64,000 nucleotides of DNA from JABDJX01 sp039942715 (GCA_039942715.1 JBDVBY010000001.1:1-64000), one strand, 5' to 3'. Counted from the first letter of the stretch, positions 1 to 8,425 are shown. Numbers and translations are program-made. Notes: generated by a model not told the origin, from the sequence alone.

Positions 1-193
1 AGCTAGACCTGGCGCCGCTGTTAAAGCGGCCATTCATACCGGGCGCAGCATCTTGCACCTTGGGCTCGAAGCGGTCATCCGACGCTTTCTGTCGGGCAAA
101 TCCCCCTTAAAATGGTGCCAAGGTCGGCTGTGCGGGACAAACCTGGCCTTCGCTGCGGCCGCCCCAATGTCTGCTATGTACGGCCCGAGATCA
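1..193. other. intergenic, degenerate repeat, no gene seen
   Basis: No convincing coding region lies left of the TetR gene. Positions 45-72 carry a unit (GCAGCATC, 7 bases, TTGGGCTCGAAGC) that recurs with identical spacing at 3419-3446. The rest (GCGGTC, GCGGCCGCC and similar) resembles degenerate dispersed intergenic DNA. Confidence 0.5.
45..72. repeat. dispersed intergenic repeat, copy 1
   Basis: GCAGCATC, 7 variable bases, then TTGGGCTCGAAGC. The same two blocks with the same 7-base spacer occur at 3419-3446, giving 21 fixed positions without a gap. Both copies lie between genes. Confidence 0.45.
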
Positions 194-814
194 CTATTTG
201 TCTGCAAACAAAAGTTTCAGGTATGTGCGAAACAGCATGATCTGTTCAGATGCGTTGTTATGCTCGCGAAGGGCGCGTTGCAGGACAAGGCCACCTTCTA
301 CAACGCCGGACACCATGTCGCCAAGTGCGTCCATGTTCACATGCTCTCTTGGCTCGTAAACTTTGGCAATATCTTCAAACATGCCTCGGAACCTCTTGCG
401 CCAACCAAGGATGGCCTGTCGGTTCAGCTCTCGCACACCTTCATCAAACAAGCGATCCTGATAGGCTGTTGAGGCGATGACACAGCCCGGATGCCCGGTC
501 GGCATTTCTTCAAGCATTTCGGCCAAAAGTTTAAGGCCTATCAGCATACAATGAAGCGGATCATCGTTAAGTTCCCGAGCCCGCGCAAACAAGTCATCGT
601 ATAGCGCGTTTTCGGCGTCGATATAGCGCTCCAGCATCGCTCGCGCCAATGCGTTCTTGTCTTTGAAATGATAAAAGAAGCCGCCACGAGAGATATCGGC
701 TCCGGCCACGATCTCTTCGATTGAAGTCGCTTCAAAGCCTTTTTCCAAAACAGCCGCCTCTGCGATGTCGAGGATTCGGCTGCGCGTATCAACTTTTTGA
801 TCCATTGATCCCAT
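194..814 (-). CDS. TetR/AcrR-family transcriptional regulator
   Basis: A 206-residue protein with the TetR layout: an N-terminal helix-turn-helix of about 50 residues (IEEIVAGADISRGGFFYHF at about 32-50) followed by an all-helical ligand-binding region. It is likely a cytoplasmic dimeric repressor; the ligand cannot be read from sequence. A second in-frame ATG lies three codons downstream, so the start is uncertain by 9 bases. It is divergent from the homocysteine methyltransferase-like gene at 994, so control of that gene or of itself through the 815-993 gap is a reasonable inference. I found no convincing operator in that gap. Confidence 0.85.
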   Translation of the reverse strand: MGSMDQKVDTRSRILDIAEAAVLEKGFEATSIEEIVAGADISRGGFFYHFKDKNALARAMLERYIDAENALYDDLFARARELNDDPLHCMLIGLKLLAEMLEEMPTGHPGCVIASTAYQDRLFDEGVRELNRQAILGWRKRFRGMFEDIAKVYEPREHVNMDALGDMVSGVVEGGLVLQRALREHNNASEQIMLFRTYLKLLFADK

Positions 815-993
815 CCTGACTGTACTACGAGTCCACTTGACGCACGTTTGCTGGCTGCTCGTCCATCATGGTGTTGCCTTAGCTCAGCAAAATAAGGGCA
901 AAAGCCAATTCAGGCAACTGTACCACGCGGCAACTATTTGTCGGTAGACGCTTTGGGATAGTCCGTTTGCATCAATTGCAAAGGACAGCTTCG

Positions 994-1938
994 ATGCGAA
1001 TTCAAGAATTAACAAATACCAGACGTTTCTATCTCTCCGATGGAGGGCTTGAGACCTACATGATCTTCGACAAAGGATATGACCTCCCGTGTTTTTCAGC
1101 AGCAGTATTACTCGATTGCGAACCAGGACGCCGCGACTTAACTGAATACTTCGAACGCTTCATCGGCATTGCCCGCAAGTGCAATCGTGGCTTTATTTTG
1201 GATGCACCAACTTGGCGCGCCGGAACAGCCTGGGCGGGCCCGCTGGGGCAAACTGTCTTAGAAGCCATAGAAACGAACAAGCGTGCCGTCGCCTTTGTAT
1301 CTGACATCAGAGACCAACATGAAGCAAAGAACTTCCCAATCCTGATCAACGGTCTGGTCGGTCCAGCAGGCGATGCTTACGCCCCTGATACCATGCTCGC
1401 CCCGCAAGACGCGCTGCTTATCCATGCGCCGCAAATCCACACATTGGGCCGAGCCGGAGTGGACATGATCAGCGCTATGACCCTGACGCATGCAGGCGAG
1501 GCTATCGGGATTGTGCAGGCCGCTCAGGAAATCGATATCCCTGTCGTGATTGCCTTCACGCTGGAAACTGATGGCAGTTTGCCATCTGGTCAATCGTTGG
1601 GTGATGCCATTGCCGAAGTTGATGCAGAGACCAATCAGGGTCCGATCTACTACATGATTAACTGTGCGCATCCGGATCATTTCCGAGATATCCTCGACAC
1701 GACTGCGGAGTGGACACTGAGAATTGGCGGGATACGCTCCAACGCCTCGCGGATGAGCCACGCTGAACTCGACGAGGCCGAAGTTTTGGATGCCGGCGAT
1801 CCGGTCGAGCTTGGCCGCCTCAGCACAGACCTTCTGACTCTTCTGCCGAACATCCGTGTGATTGGTGGCTGCTGTGGCACTGATTATCAGCATGTGGACT
1901 GCATTGCCGGGCATGATCATGCGCGGTCTGCGGCCTAG
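994..1938 (+). CDS. homocysteine S-methyltransferase family protein
   Basis: This 314-residue protein has the zinc-thiolate pattern of the pterin-independent homocysteine S-methyltransferase family: a first Cys in MINCAHP (C224) and a Cys pair in GGCCGTD (C293, C294), with an N-terminal DGGLET glycine motif. Such enzymes move a methyl group from donors such as S-methylmethionine or betaine-type compounds to homocysteine or a related thiol. The frame is open from 967, but the ATG at 994 has AAGGAC about 9 bases upstream and puts the protein at family length. It is followed 21 bases later by a secreted barrel protein. The exact methyl donor is unknown. Confidence 0.85.
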   Translation: MRIQELTNTRRFYLSDGGLETYMIFDKGYDLPCFSAAVLLDCEPGRRDLTEYFERFIGIARKCNRGFILDAPTWRAGTAWAGPLGQTVLEAIETNKRAVAFVSDIRDQHEAKNFPILINGLVGPAGDAYAPDTMLAPQDALLIHAPQIHTLGRAGVDMISAMTLTHAGEAIGIVQAAQEIDIPVVIAFTLETDGSLPSGQSLGDAIAEVDAETNQGPIYYMINCAHPDHFRDILDTTAEWTLRIGGIRSNASRMSHAELDEAEVLDAGDPVELGRLSTDLLTLLPNIRVIGGCCGTDYQHVDCIAGHDHARSAA

Positions 1939-1959
1939 TCTTCCTGAAAGGAAAATCCA

Positions 1960-2628
1960 ATGTTTAAAACACTTATCTCTTCTTCCGCCTTGATCTTATC
2001 ATTAACCAGCTTCGCACAAGCGGACGCACCGACGGCCTTCGACGTCGCTGAGGATCACACCCGCATCTTCATGGAAGATAACCCCGTTCATGAAAACGGC
2101 ATGCCTGCGCACGGCAATGCCTTTGTTAGCCAAGGGTACATCTATCCCGCGGGTACGCTTGAAGCCGACACAAAGGGTGTACTCGAAGACGGCAGTCCGG
2201 CGTTCCCGGATCTCGTTCTCGGCACTTGGACATGTGATGGCTACTTTGTCGGCGAAGGCGCGAATGCAACCACTGGTGTTTGGGTCATCAGTCGCCAGGT
2301 TTTTGCCTTCGAGGATGGTAAAACCATCATCACACAAGGTACCGAGATTGTCGATGCAGGCGTCGAAAACCTACGCTCCATCACTGGTGCGACGGGCGAA
2401 TACGCTGAAATGTCCGGTGGGATGATACAAACGTTGCTGGGTTTCAGTGAACAGATGACCGTGAACGTTTCGTTTCGGATGGAAACACAAACCTCTGACC
2501 ACAATTACCTGACACCGGAAGATGCCAACTACGATCATGGGGACGCTCGGCAAGACGATCATCTTGAGTGGGACTCAGGGTTTCCTGTGGGGCCGATCTT
2601 AGACGAAAGCGACGTTCCCTCAGTTTAG
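1960..2628 (+). CDS. secreted protein with allene-oxide-cyclase/dirigent-like barrel
   Basis: A 222-residue protein with a Sec signal peptide at about residues 1-22 (cleavage near AQA-DAP). Its middle (VWVISRQVFAFEDGKTI, later SITGATGEYAEMSGGM) has the alternating strand and Gly-rich turn pattern of AOC/dirigent-type beta barrels. The C-terminus is acidic and Asp/His-rich. It probably acts in the periplasm or outside the cell. It sits 21 bases after the methyltransferase gene with a GAAAGGAAAA ribosome-binding site, so co-transcription is likely. The barrel assignment is by pattern; enzymatic function is unknown. Confidence 0.65.
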   Translation: MFKTLISSSALILSLTSFAQADAPTAFDVAEDHTRIFMEDNPVHENGMPAHGNAFVSQGYIYPAGTLEADTKGVLEDGSPAFPDLVLGTWTCDGYFVGEGANATTGVWVISRQVFAFEDGKTIITQGTEIVDAGVENLRSITGATGEYAEMSGGMIQTLLGFSEQMTVNVSFRMETQTSDHNYLTPEDANYDHGDARQDDHLEWDSGFPVGPILDESDVPSV

Positions 2629-2708
2629 GCAATTCGCCTTTGGTCGGGCGGTGTGGTCGCCCGATTAATTCAGCCACATGCATTCTGCTAAAAAGAAGGA
2701 CTTTCCAA

Positions 2709-3308
2709 ATGAACGTGCGATCCCGTTCCATTGTGCGCCGCGCAAATGAAAGCGACGTAACTTGCCTCGCTAAATTGATCGACATTGCGGGTGAAGGCAT
2801 CCCTAATTGGCTGTGGAGCAATCATTGCACCCAAGACCAAACACCTTTGGATATTGGCATTGAGCGCGCAAAGCGTTCGACTGGAGGTTTTTCTTACACA
2901 AACGCCCTGATCGCAGAACAAAATGGAACCTCAATTGGGATGGTGTTGAGCTATCCGATCACTGAAGCCCCGGAAGATGACCCCGATGATCTTCCTGCGC
3001 CCATCGCTCCGTTTGTCGCGCTGGAGAAACTTTCCGTGGATACATGGTATGTCAACGCATTGGCTGTTTTTGCGGGATATCGAAGTTTGGGAACCGGAAC
3101 ACTGCTTCTTAATGCTGCCGAAAAAGTCGCTCTGAAAAACGATTCCAAAGCGATGAGTATCCAAGTCTTCGGTCAGAATACTGGTGCAGTTCAGTTGTAT
3201 AAGCGGCTTGGCTTTGAAGTGACGTCTAAGACACCTGTTCGTTCGCATCCATGCCAGCCGTACTACACCGGCGACGTGCTGTTGCTCATCAAACAGCTTA
3301 ACCGCTGA
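2709..3308 (+). CDS. GNAT-family N-acetyltransferase
   Basis: A 199-residue GNAT protein. The acetyl-CoA region is recognisable (VNALAVFAGYRSLGTGTLLL, matching the R/Q-x-x-G-x-G/A loop), followed by the usual strand-helix (SIQVFGQNTGAVQLYKRLGF) near the C-terminus. The reading frame is open from 2568, but the ATG at 2709 has AAGGA about 10 bases upstream and the preceding codons overlap the secreted-protein gene, so the shorter start is chosen. The acyl acceptor cannot be predicted. It is the last gene of a short plus-strand cluster (994-3308). Confidence 0.85.
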   Translation: MNVRSRSIVRRANESDVTCLAKLIDIAGEGIPNWLWSNHCTQDQTPLDIGIERAKRSTGGFSYTNALIAEQNGTSIGMVLSYPITEAPEDDPDDLPAPIAPFVALEKLSVDTWYVNALAVFAGYRSLGTGTLLLNAAEKVALKNDSKAMSIQVFGQNTGAVQLYKRLGFEVTSKTPVRSHPCQPYYTGDVLLLIKQLNR

Positions 3309-3418
3309 GTGCAGCTTAGAAGAGAACACCTCAATAGTTTTGCGGCACGATAGCTTGAGTAAGTGTAATCCAATCCTGAAACGAGCACGAATCCCAAAAG
3401 CAGACATTCATGATTAGT

Positions 3419-3446
3419 GCAGCATCAGTCAATTTGGGCTCGAAGC
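3419..3446. repeat. dispersed intergenic repeat, copy 2
   Basis: Second copy of the unit at 45-72, with GCAGCATC and TTGGGCTCGAAGC again 7 bases apart. It lies in the 3309-3585 gap, which has no other feature I can support apart from GCGGCCC/CGACCTTGG fragments of similar character. Confidence 0.45.
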
Positions 3447-3585
3447 CGACCTCGGATGCGGCGCGGCATCTGCTCGATCGCGCCGTCCTTCGACGACGAG
3501 AGCGGCCCATTGCCGACCTTGGCCAAGTTCACCCACGCTGCAGCGCGGCTTCCCAAAAGCGGACCTTGAACTGTTGGTGAGACTT

Positions 3586-4338
3586 CTAACTCCCAATCTC
3601 TGCAAAGGCGGCACATTGCGGATCAATAATCCAATTCCTGTTGCCTTGTACGAACGAATCTCTGCCAGTGTTTCCAAAGCTCAGATCAGAAACACCGCGG
3701 ATTTTTTGGCTAATCTTTGAGGCAAGAGCACGATCATCCCCAGCATCAACTGTTACAGCATAATTGTTGGAGATAGTCGTTTTGATCACGTAGATTGGAA
3801 GGCCTTCCAATTCGTCCCCAGCAAGCAACCTTGCGAACTCCGGTACATCCTCTGACGCATATTGGCAGCCCTTTGATGTCACATCGTATGACGCAACTAA
3901 GGCGTGCCACGTACCAATTTCAGACAGCGAATGATCGTCGTTTGCTTCAATGATCGCGGCCGCCTCTGGCTCTAATGCCGATGAAGCCGGAGAAACAGGC
4001 TGGAGAGCCTCAAGCCGAGTTTGGCAACTTGAGCTCCATAGCCCCGCTTCATCAATCTGCTGTACGAAGTCCTCAACGTAGTAGGGCGGTTCGTTCTGTC
4101 TCGCGGACTTTTCGGCTCTACTCAAGACCTCAACGAATATGCAACTTGTTGCATCTCGAGTTGGATCGCTATCAATAGTCATCTGGTCAAATACAGCGGA
4201 TAGCAATTCTATCGTTGTACTGGACTCAAACTTTGTTGTTTCAAGTCGTTGAGCAGCTTGTTTAGCCTCGAAAGCGGTATACGCAGCAAAACATGAAACT
4301 CCGAATGTCATCACGCCTAACAAGTCTTTGAAATCCAT
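3586..4338 (-). CDS. membrane-anchored protein of unknown function
   Basis: A 250-residue protein that I do not recognise. Residues about 5-22 (LLGVMTFGVSCFAAYTAF) form one N-terminal membrane segment. A charged helical stretch follows, then a mixed domain with several Cys (C66, C105, one in SKGCQY and one in PQCAAF), which suggests disulfides if it is exported. It starts at an ATG with AGGTG about 8 bases upstream. It has its own intergenic space on both sides and no obvious operon partner. Membrane anchoring is inferred from hydrophobicity only. Confidence 0.65.
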   Translation of the reverse strand: MDFKDLLGVMTFGVSCFAAYTAFEAKQAAQRLETTKFESSTTIELLSAVFDQMTIDSDPTRDATSCIFVEVLSRAEKSARQNEPPYYVEDFVQQIDEAGLWSSSCQTRLEALQPVSPASSALEPEAAAIIEANDDHSLSEIGTWHALVASYDVTSKGCQYASEDVPEFARLLAGDELEGLPIYVIKTTISNNYAVTVDAGDDRALASKISQKIRGVSDLSFGNTGRDSFVQGNRNWIIDPQCAAFAEIGS

Positions 4339-4501
4339 TGGGCACCTAAAAGCTTGGTTTAATCACTAGCAATAGTGATCAATTAACAAGGCACCGTGTC
4401 AAGCGGCCCAGAGCCGACCTTCGACGCTTAACTCGTATGCCACATTCGCAACCTTCATAGCGGTCAATCGAGCAGCGCACCGCGTTTCTCTGTCATTCAT
4501 A

Positions 4502-5665
4502 TCATGGAATAAAAGAACTCCATGCCTTTACAGCCTCAATCAGAGCCTGGAATTTGCCGGGGTTAAGTAAAAAGTATCCACCGGATGCAGGAATGCTCCA
4601 CTTGATCGCCGTTTCGACAGCCAAATCAGCCTTCTTTGCCGCCCAGCTAAGGCAGATACTCAAAGCCCTAGTGAGTTTCTCCAACGCTGCAAGAACAATA
4701 GACCTTTCCGGTTTCACAGCTTCGGCTTGCTCTGCGATTTCGTCCACCGCTGCCCAAATGATCGTATGGCTTTCCGTGACTTCAAAGGGTATTTCAATTT
4801 CTTCCGGAGGATTGTTGCCGCCAATCCCAAGACGGCCTTGAGAAGTTAATTCTAACCTCTGTCTCGACAGTTCTGACAACGATTGCCGTACACGGAAAAG
4901 GGCTTCGATTTCCTTGATCTTCAAAGCTACGTGCCCTGGCCCCAACTGCCAGTCCTGAGCAGTTAATTCCAAAGCAATCAATCGGCTCAGTTCCCAAGGC
5001 ATAGGATTGCCGTCATGAATTGCCTTGAACCACCGCAACCAGAAGCCCCACACCTCCGAATCCCGGTCAAAGAAGTCATCCAGAGCCGAGTAGTCGGCCT
5101 CGATATTTGCAGGGCGCCCCCATGTGCCCCACAGTGGCCGCCAGTTTCGTGGAGATAAAGCGTCCGATGTGGCTAGCTTGTTCGCATAGTCTGCCCCAGC
5201 CAACCATTCCAACTCCCAATAGCCTCCTCCAAAGTCCGCAGTGGGCTCTGGTTCCCCAATCTGGATCGCCCAAATCAATGCATTTCCGATTGCGTTTTCA
5301 CCAACTTCGCGTCGGAGAATACCTGGAGGCGGCTGTTCGTCCCCATACAGAACCTTTTTTTGATTTGGCTGCGGAGATGCGAAAAACAATTGATCATTGT
5401 ATATCTGTTGGGCCGAACCTTTGTAACTGGTGCTACCAAACGCAAATGGCGCGGCTTTTCTAGCCGCGGCCAAATCAAGACTTCCGACAGTCGCAATGAG
5501 CAAGTGGTGCCACAACCGCAACGAGCTGACTTCGTCAAAGGGCATTTTGCCAATGGCAGCGGGCAAAGACCTTAGAGCCATACGCGAGACAAACCAAATC
5601 CGCGTCTGTCGATCCTGTTTTGACAGCCAAGCTCTCGAACTCTCGTCGTCAATAATCTCTAACAC
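4502..5665 (-). CDS. conserved-type hypothetical protein with GNNPPE motif
   Basis: A 387-residue soluble protein not assigned to a named family. A Gly-rich GIGGNNPPEEI motif at about residue 275 resembles the GHNNPPE motif that recurs in uncharacterised alphaproteobacterial proteins. It is followed by a helical, Ala-rich C-terminal region (about 290-387) that could pack as a small helical bundle. The N-terminal part is Trp-rich (WRPLWGTWG, WGFWLRWF). The start is a GTG with AGGA about 9 bases upstream. No operon partner is present. The protein looks real from its even composition and length; its function is unknown. Confidence 0.65.
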   Translation of the reverse strand: MLEIIDDESSRAWLSKQDRQTRIWFVSRMALRSLPAAIGKMPFDEVSSLRLWHHLLIATVGSLDLAAARKAAPFAFGSTSYKGSAQQIYNDQLFFASPQPNQKKVLYGDEQPPPGILRREVGENAIGNALIWAIQIGEPEPTADFGGGYWELEWLAGADYANKLATSDALSPRNWRPLWGTWGRPANIEADYSALDDFFDRDSEVWGFWLRWFKAIHDGNPMPWELSRLIALELTAQDWQLGPGHVALKIKEIEALFRVRQSLSELSRQRLELTSQGRLGIGGNNPPEEIEIPFEVTESHTIIWAAVDEIAEQAEAVKPERSIVLAALEKLTRALSICLSWAAKKADLAVETAIKWSIPASGGYFLLNPGKFQALIEAVKAWSSFIP

Positions 5666-6028
5666 CAGTCATCCTCATTGAATAAGCCGATACCCACACT
5701 CTCTACGTCGCTCTAGTCGAAACTGTCAAAGCTCGGATAAGCTGGGTGCAGCCTCTCCGGCTAAGTTGAGGCTATAGAAGCGATGACCGGTGAAGCGATA
5801 GGGTCTTCGACATCATACCAAGCGGCAAGCTATGCCAGCTCAGAACGGCCCATAGCGGACATACGCTGTGTGGATGCTCGCGGCAGTGCAGATGTTGCAG
5901 ATCGAATGCTCGCACGATCAGGTCCAGACAGGAGCCATCTAGCCAAGGCCATCATTTGCTTGCTAACCGTTGAAGGATTCAATTGAAAAAGAAGCTGCGT
6001 TCATTAGAATTTAAAAAGGTTGGAAAAA
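5666..6028. other. intergenic region, no gene supported
   Basis: 363 bases without a convincing gene. A 67-codon frame at 5783-5986 is low-complexity and overlaps repeat-like DNA (GCGGACATACGCTG at about 5867), so it is not called. The last 30 bases carry the ribosome-binding site for the next gene. Confidence 0.45.
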
Positions 6029-6391
6029 ATGATTGCATTCAAAGACAAGTATGGCAGGGCCATCGAAATTGAAGTCTCTGACTGCAGCGCCGAAGGCTAC
6101 CATGCCGGAAGGCGAATTGGTGATGTTCATACGACAGGCGTACAAGAAGTTGATCATAGATGTGAACCGTTGCCTGCTGAAATCACAGGTTGGGATATTG
6201 ATCGCGAGTTCAGGAGAGCTGGTGTTGCGACTGAATTAGTTCGACTTCTTTCTGAAGAAATCGGCCCACTGTCTCCCGGTAAGCAAAATGAGGGGCGTGG
6301 AGGAGAGAATGCACTTACTGACGAAGGCTTAGCGCTTACTACTCATTGCCAGAGACTGGGTTATGTTCTCCCGTTCCCTAGCGGAAAATGA
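6029..6391 (+). CDS. small GNAT-like protein
   Basis: A 120-residue protein. The stretch WDIDREFRRAGVATELVRLL (about 57-76) matches the acetyl-CoA-binding loop and helix of GNAT acetyltransferases, and HCQRLGYVLPF near the C-terminus matches the final strand. It lacks much of a complete GNAT fold, so it may be a minimal or truncated member. The ATG at 6029 is preferred to the TTG at 6020 because AAGG lies about 10 bases before it. Its TGA overlaps the ATG of the next gene (ATGA), implying translational coupling and a shared function. Confidence 0.6.
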   Translation: MIAFKDKYGRAIEIEVSDCSAEGYHAGRRIGDVHTTGVQEVDHRCEPLPAEITGWDIDREFRRAGVATELVRLLSEEIGPLSPGKQNEGRGGENALTDEGLALTTHCQRLGYVLPFPSGK

Positions 6392-7320
6392 CAAAAAAAG
6401 CTTGGCCTCGCCTCCGTTACCTGAAGTCGGCCTTTACCGCCATTCACAGTGTGTTATTTAGGTCTAAAAAAACCTTTTCTTCGAAATTCCTAATTGGAGC
6501 CGACAGCACTTTCGCGCCGAAGGCTGACCTCTCGGGAAAACATAATTATTGCAGGAATGTCTTTATCGACCGCGACGGTAGCGCTTCCGAAGTCGTAAGG
6601 CTAAACGTGTGGGACGATCGCCACAGAGAGGACATCATCGGTTTTCACTTCTCTAACCAATACGCGGAAGTCCACTACGGCCACCAGCTTGAACAACCTC
6701 AGTTCTATGTCGTCGGCAGAGACAATCCTTGGGATTTTGAATACGTCATGCATGATGGAACAACGTTCTTCTTGGAGATATGCCGGGTTGCAGACAAAGA
6801 CCTCTTAAAGGCAATGAAGATTGAAAATGATGTAACGACTTTGCTTTTGAAATCTGAATTAAAAGGGTTTGAAATCCAGAAAATCGAAAAGCATTTTCCA
6901 AACACATTGCCGCGTGATCTTGTCGAGAAAGTTAAAACGAAAGCGGACAGACAACGTACGTTCTCATGGGAAAGAAAGGTGGACACACCCAAAGTGTTCC
7001 TCCGTCCACCCATGAACCCACGGCTGGACCTAAAAAAAGAACTCGAAACCGCATTGAAAAAAAAGGCAGCTAAAAAACACGCTGGTAAAGAACGCACGAT
7101 TGTCGTCTTAGACAACATCACTACACATTCGAAACCGGAAGACTTTTTTGCCGTCGTGGAAGAGTTGGCTCAGTTCATAGAAGAACTGCCGTTCAAGTCT
7201 GTTTGGCTCTATACTGGCTACTATAGCGACGACAACGGATACAACTGCGAGTACACGCTGATTCCAATTAAGCTGTCGGATGAAGAGGCAGAGTTTCTGA
7301 CTGAGCACGGGCCAAAGTGA
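6388..7320 (+). CDS. hypothetical protein, coupled to GNAT-like gene
   Basis: A 310-residue protein I do not recognise. It has no signal peptide or membrane segment. The N-terminal half is mixed (VRLNVWDDRHREDIIGFHF). A long basic, helical middle follows (about 190-240, with many Lys/Arg, including LKKELETALKKKAAKKH). The C-terminal alpha/beta part contains TIVVLDNITTHSKPEDFF and SVWLYTGYYSDDNGYN, a pattern seen in nuclease-like or restriction-associated folds, but no catalytic motif can be assigned. It overlaps the preceding gene by 4 bases. Orphan cargo of an accessory region is a reasonable reading. Confidence 0.6.
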   Translation: MTKKAWPRLRYLKSAFTAIHSVLFRSKKTFSSKFLIGADSTFAPKADLSGKHNYCRNVFIDRDGSASEVVRLNVWDDRHREDIIGFHFSNQYAEVHYGHQLEQPQFYVVGRDNPWDFEYVMHDGTTFFLEICRVADKDLLKAMKIENDVTTLLLKSELKGFEIQKIEKHFPNTLPRDLVEKVKTKADRQRTFSWERKVDTPKVFLRPPMNPRLDLKKELETALKKKAAKKHAGKERTIVVLDNITTHSKPEDFFAVVEELAQFIEELPFKSVWLYTGYYSDDNGYNCEYTLIPIKLSDEEAEFLTEHGPK

Positions 7321-7625
7321 ACCCCAATCCATCTACTAGGGATATGTCGATCTTTCATACACATTCTCATCAAGCGATCCGTACCGCGCTCTTTTTTCTG
7401 CTCAAATGTCTGTTTATTGAGGCAGCTGATTTTGTGAGTGCACCTGCAGCGAAAGTCTCCTTCCCGCCCAAACTGACCAACTGTGCTTCCGGCCCGAAGC
7501 CGCCCTTCGCGATCCTTGCAGCGAAAGTCCGCATTGAGCCCGAAGTGCTTGATGCTGCAGTAGCCATCAATGTCTGCTTGCATTGCCGCATTCACTGTTA
7601 TGCCTGCCAATCAGTAGACTCTTTC
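7321..7625. other. intergenic region with degenerate repeats
   Basis: 305 bases without a convincing gene; the frames here are in low-complexity Cys/Ala/Pro-rich translations. The tract holds two copies of TGCAGCGAAAGTC 72 bases apart, plus GCCCGAAG-type blocks at about 7494 and 7540. Confidence 0.5.
7445..7529. repeat. 13-base direct repeat pair in intergenic DNA
   Basis: TGCAGCGAAAGTC occurs exactly at 7445-7457 and 7517-7529. Between them are CCCGAAGCCGCCCTTCGC-type blocks. It looks like decayed tandem or dispersed repeat DNA rather than a functional array. Confidence 0.45.
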
Positions 7626-8312
7626 CTACTTTCCGAATGCAGGTCGAGGAATTTGAGCAGCCTCTGAAAGCGGAAACCATTTCTTGAACCTGCGGCAAAC
7701 GACGCTGTCGCCAAGAACTGTAATCCGCTCGTTCGACATCGCTTCTGAAAGCGATACGTCGCCCATCCAAATGCCTACGAGTTCGTGCGAGGTGGTGGAA
7801 ATATAGGCTGACACGTCCTTGCCCGGATCTTCGTAACACAGGTCGCGGGAGTTGCCTTCGCACACGATCCACCATTTCTTATATTCGCTCAGGTCGGAAA
7901 ATTGAAAACACAACACGGATTCTCCGCCCGGCAGTTCTTCAGACTTGATGTTGCGTTCAACGTCGAACATCAGAAACGCTACATCCATTTCGTCACTGCG
8001 CAATTCGTCTCGGGCCCACCGCATGCCCCAGACAACGAGCGATTCAATAACCGGTCCCAGCTCTTTGCCCGCAGGTGTCAGATGGTACTCAAAGCCGCGC
8101 TGGCCGTTGATCGGGCGTTTCATGATCACACCGTTAGCCTCGAGTTCTTTTAGGCGCGTGTTCAGAACCGTCGGCGAAATGCGCGGCATACCCTTTTGCA
8201 AGCGCGAGAACCGAGTGCTGCCCAACAAAAGCTCTCTGACAATCAGCAATGACCATGTGTTTCCAAGAATCTCAGCGGATTTTGCCACGGGGCAAAACTG
8301 ACCATATTGCAT
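7626..8312 (-). CDS. HxlR-family transcriptional regulator with C-terminal domain
   Basis: A 228-residue regulator. Residues 1-100 are a classic HxlR winged helix: N-terminal Cys (FCPVAKSAEIL), GNTWSLLIVRELLLG, RISPTVLNTRLKELE and YHLTPAGKEL. Unlike minimal HxlR proteins of about 110 residues it has about 120 further residues, as in members with an SCP2-like C-terminal domain that may bind a lipid-like ligand. It is divergent from the membrane-protein and SemiSWEET genes at 8426 and 8843. The gap between them contains a perfect inverted repeat (8325-8343) that is a good operator candidate for this protein. Confidence 0.85.
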   Translation of the reverse strand: MQYGQFCPVAKSAEILGNTWSLLIVRELLLGSTRFSRLQKGMPRISPTVLNTRLKELEANGVIMKRPINGQRGFEYHLTPAGKELGPVIESLVVWGMRWARDELRSDEMDVAFLMFDVERNIKSEELPGGESVLCFQFSDLSEYKKWWIVCEGNSRDLCYEDPGKDVSAYISTTSHELVGIWMGDVSLSEAMSNERITVLGDSVVCRRFKKWFPLSEAAQIPRPAFGK

Positions 8313-8324
8313 CGCTAATCTCCT

Positions 8325-8343
8325 AACTACGCGAAACGTAGTT
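8325..8343. promoter_or_regulatory. inverted repeat, candidate HxlR operator
   Basis: AACTACG, 5 bases, CGTAGTT is a perfect 7-base inverted repeat in the divergent promoter region between the HxlR gene and the 8426 gene. A further CTACG half site lies at 8349-8353. Position and symmetry fit a dimeric winged-helix regulator; the assignment is inferred. Confidence 0.5.
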
Positions 8344-8425
8344 CAATCCTACGTCTGGCGAAGTATCTCGACAAGGGTCGCGACGGCTACTCCTCCATCA
8401 TCAAAGCAACCAAAGGAGAAAAGCG

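Noticed and set aside
53..472. 139-codon plus-strand frame at the left edge
   Set aside because: It is largely antisense to the TetR gene and its first part is repeat DNA; no ribosome-binding site or family pattern.
5783..5986. 67-codon plus-strand frame
   Set aside because: Composition follows repeat-like spacer DNA, and there is no convincing start signal or domain.
7317..7667. 116-codon plus-strand frame after the 6388 gene
   Set aside because: Low-complexity translation through degenerate repeats, and it overlaps the end of the HxlR gene.
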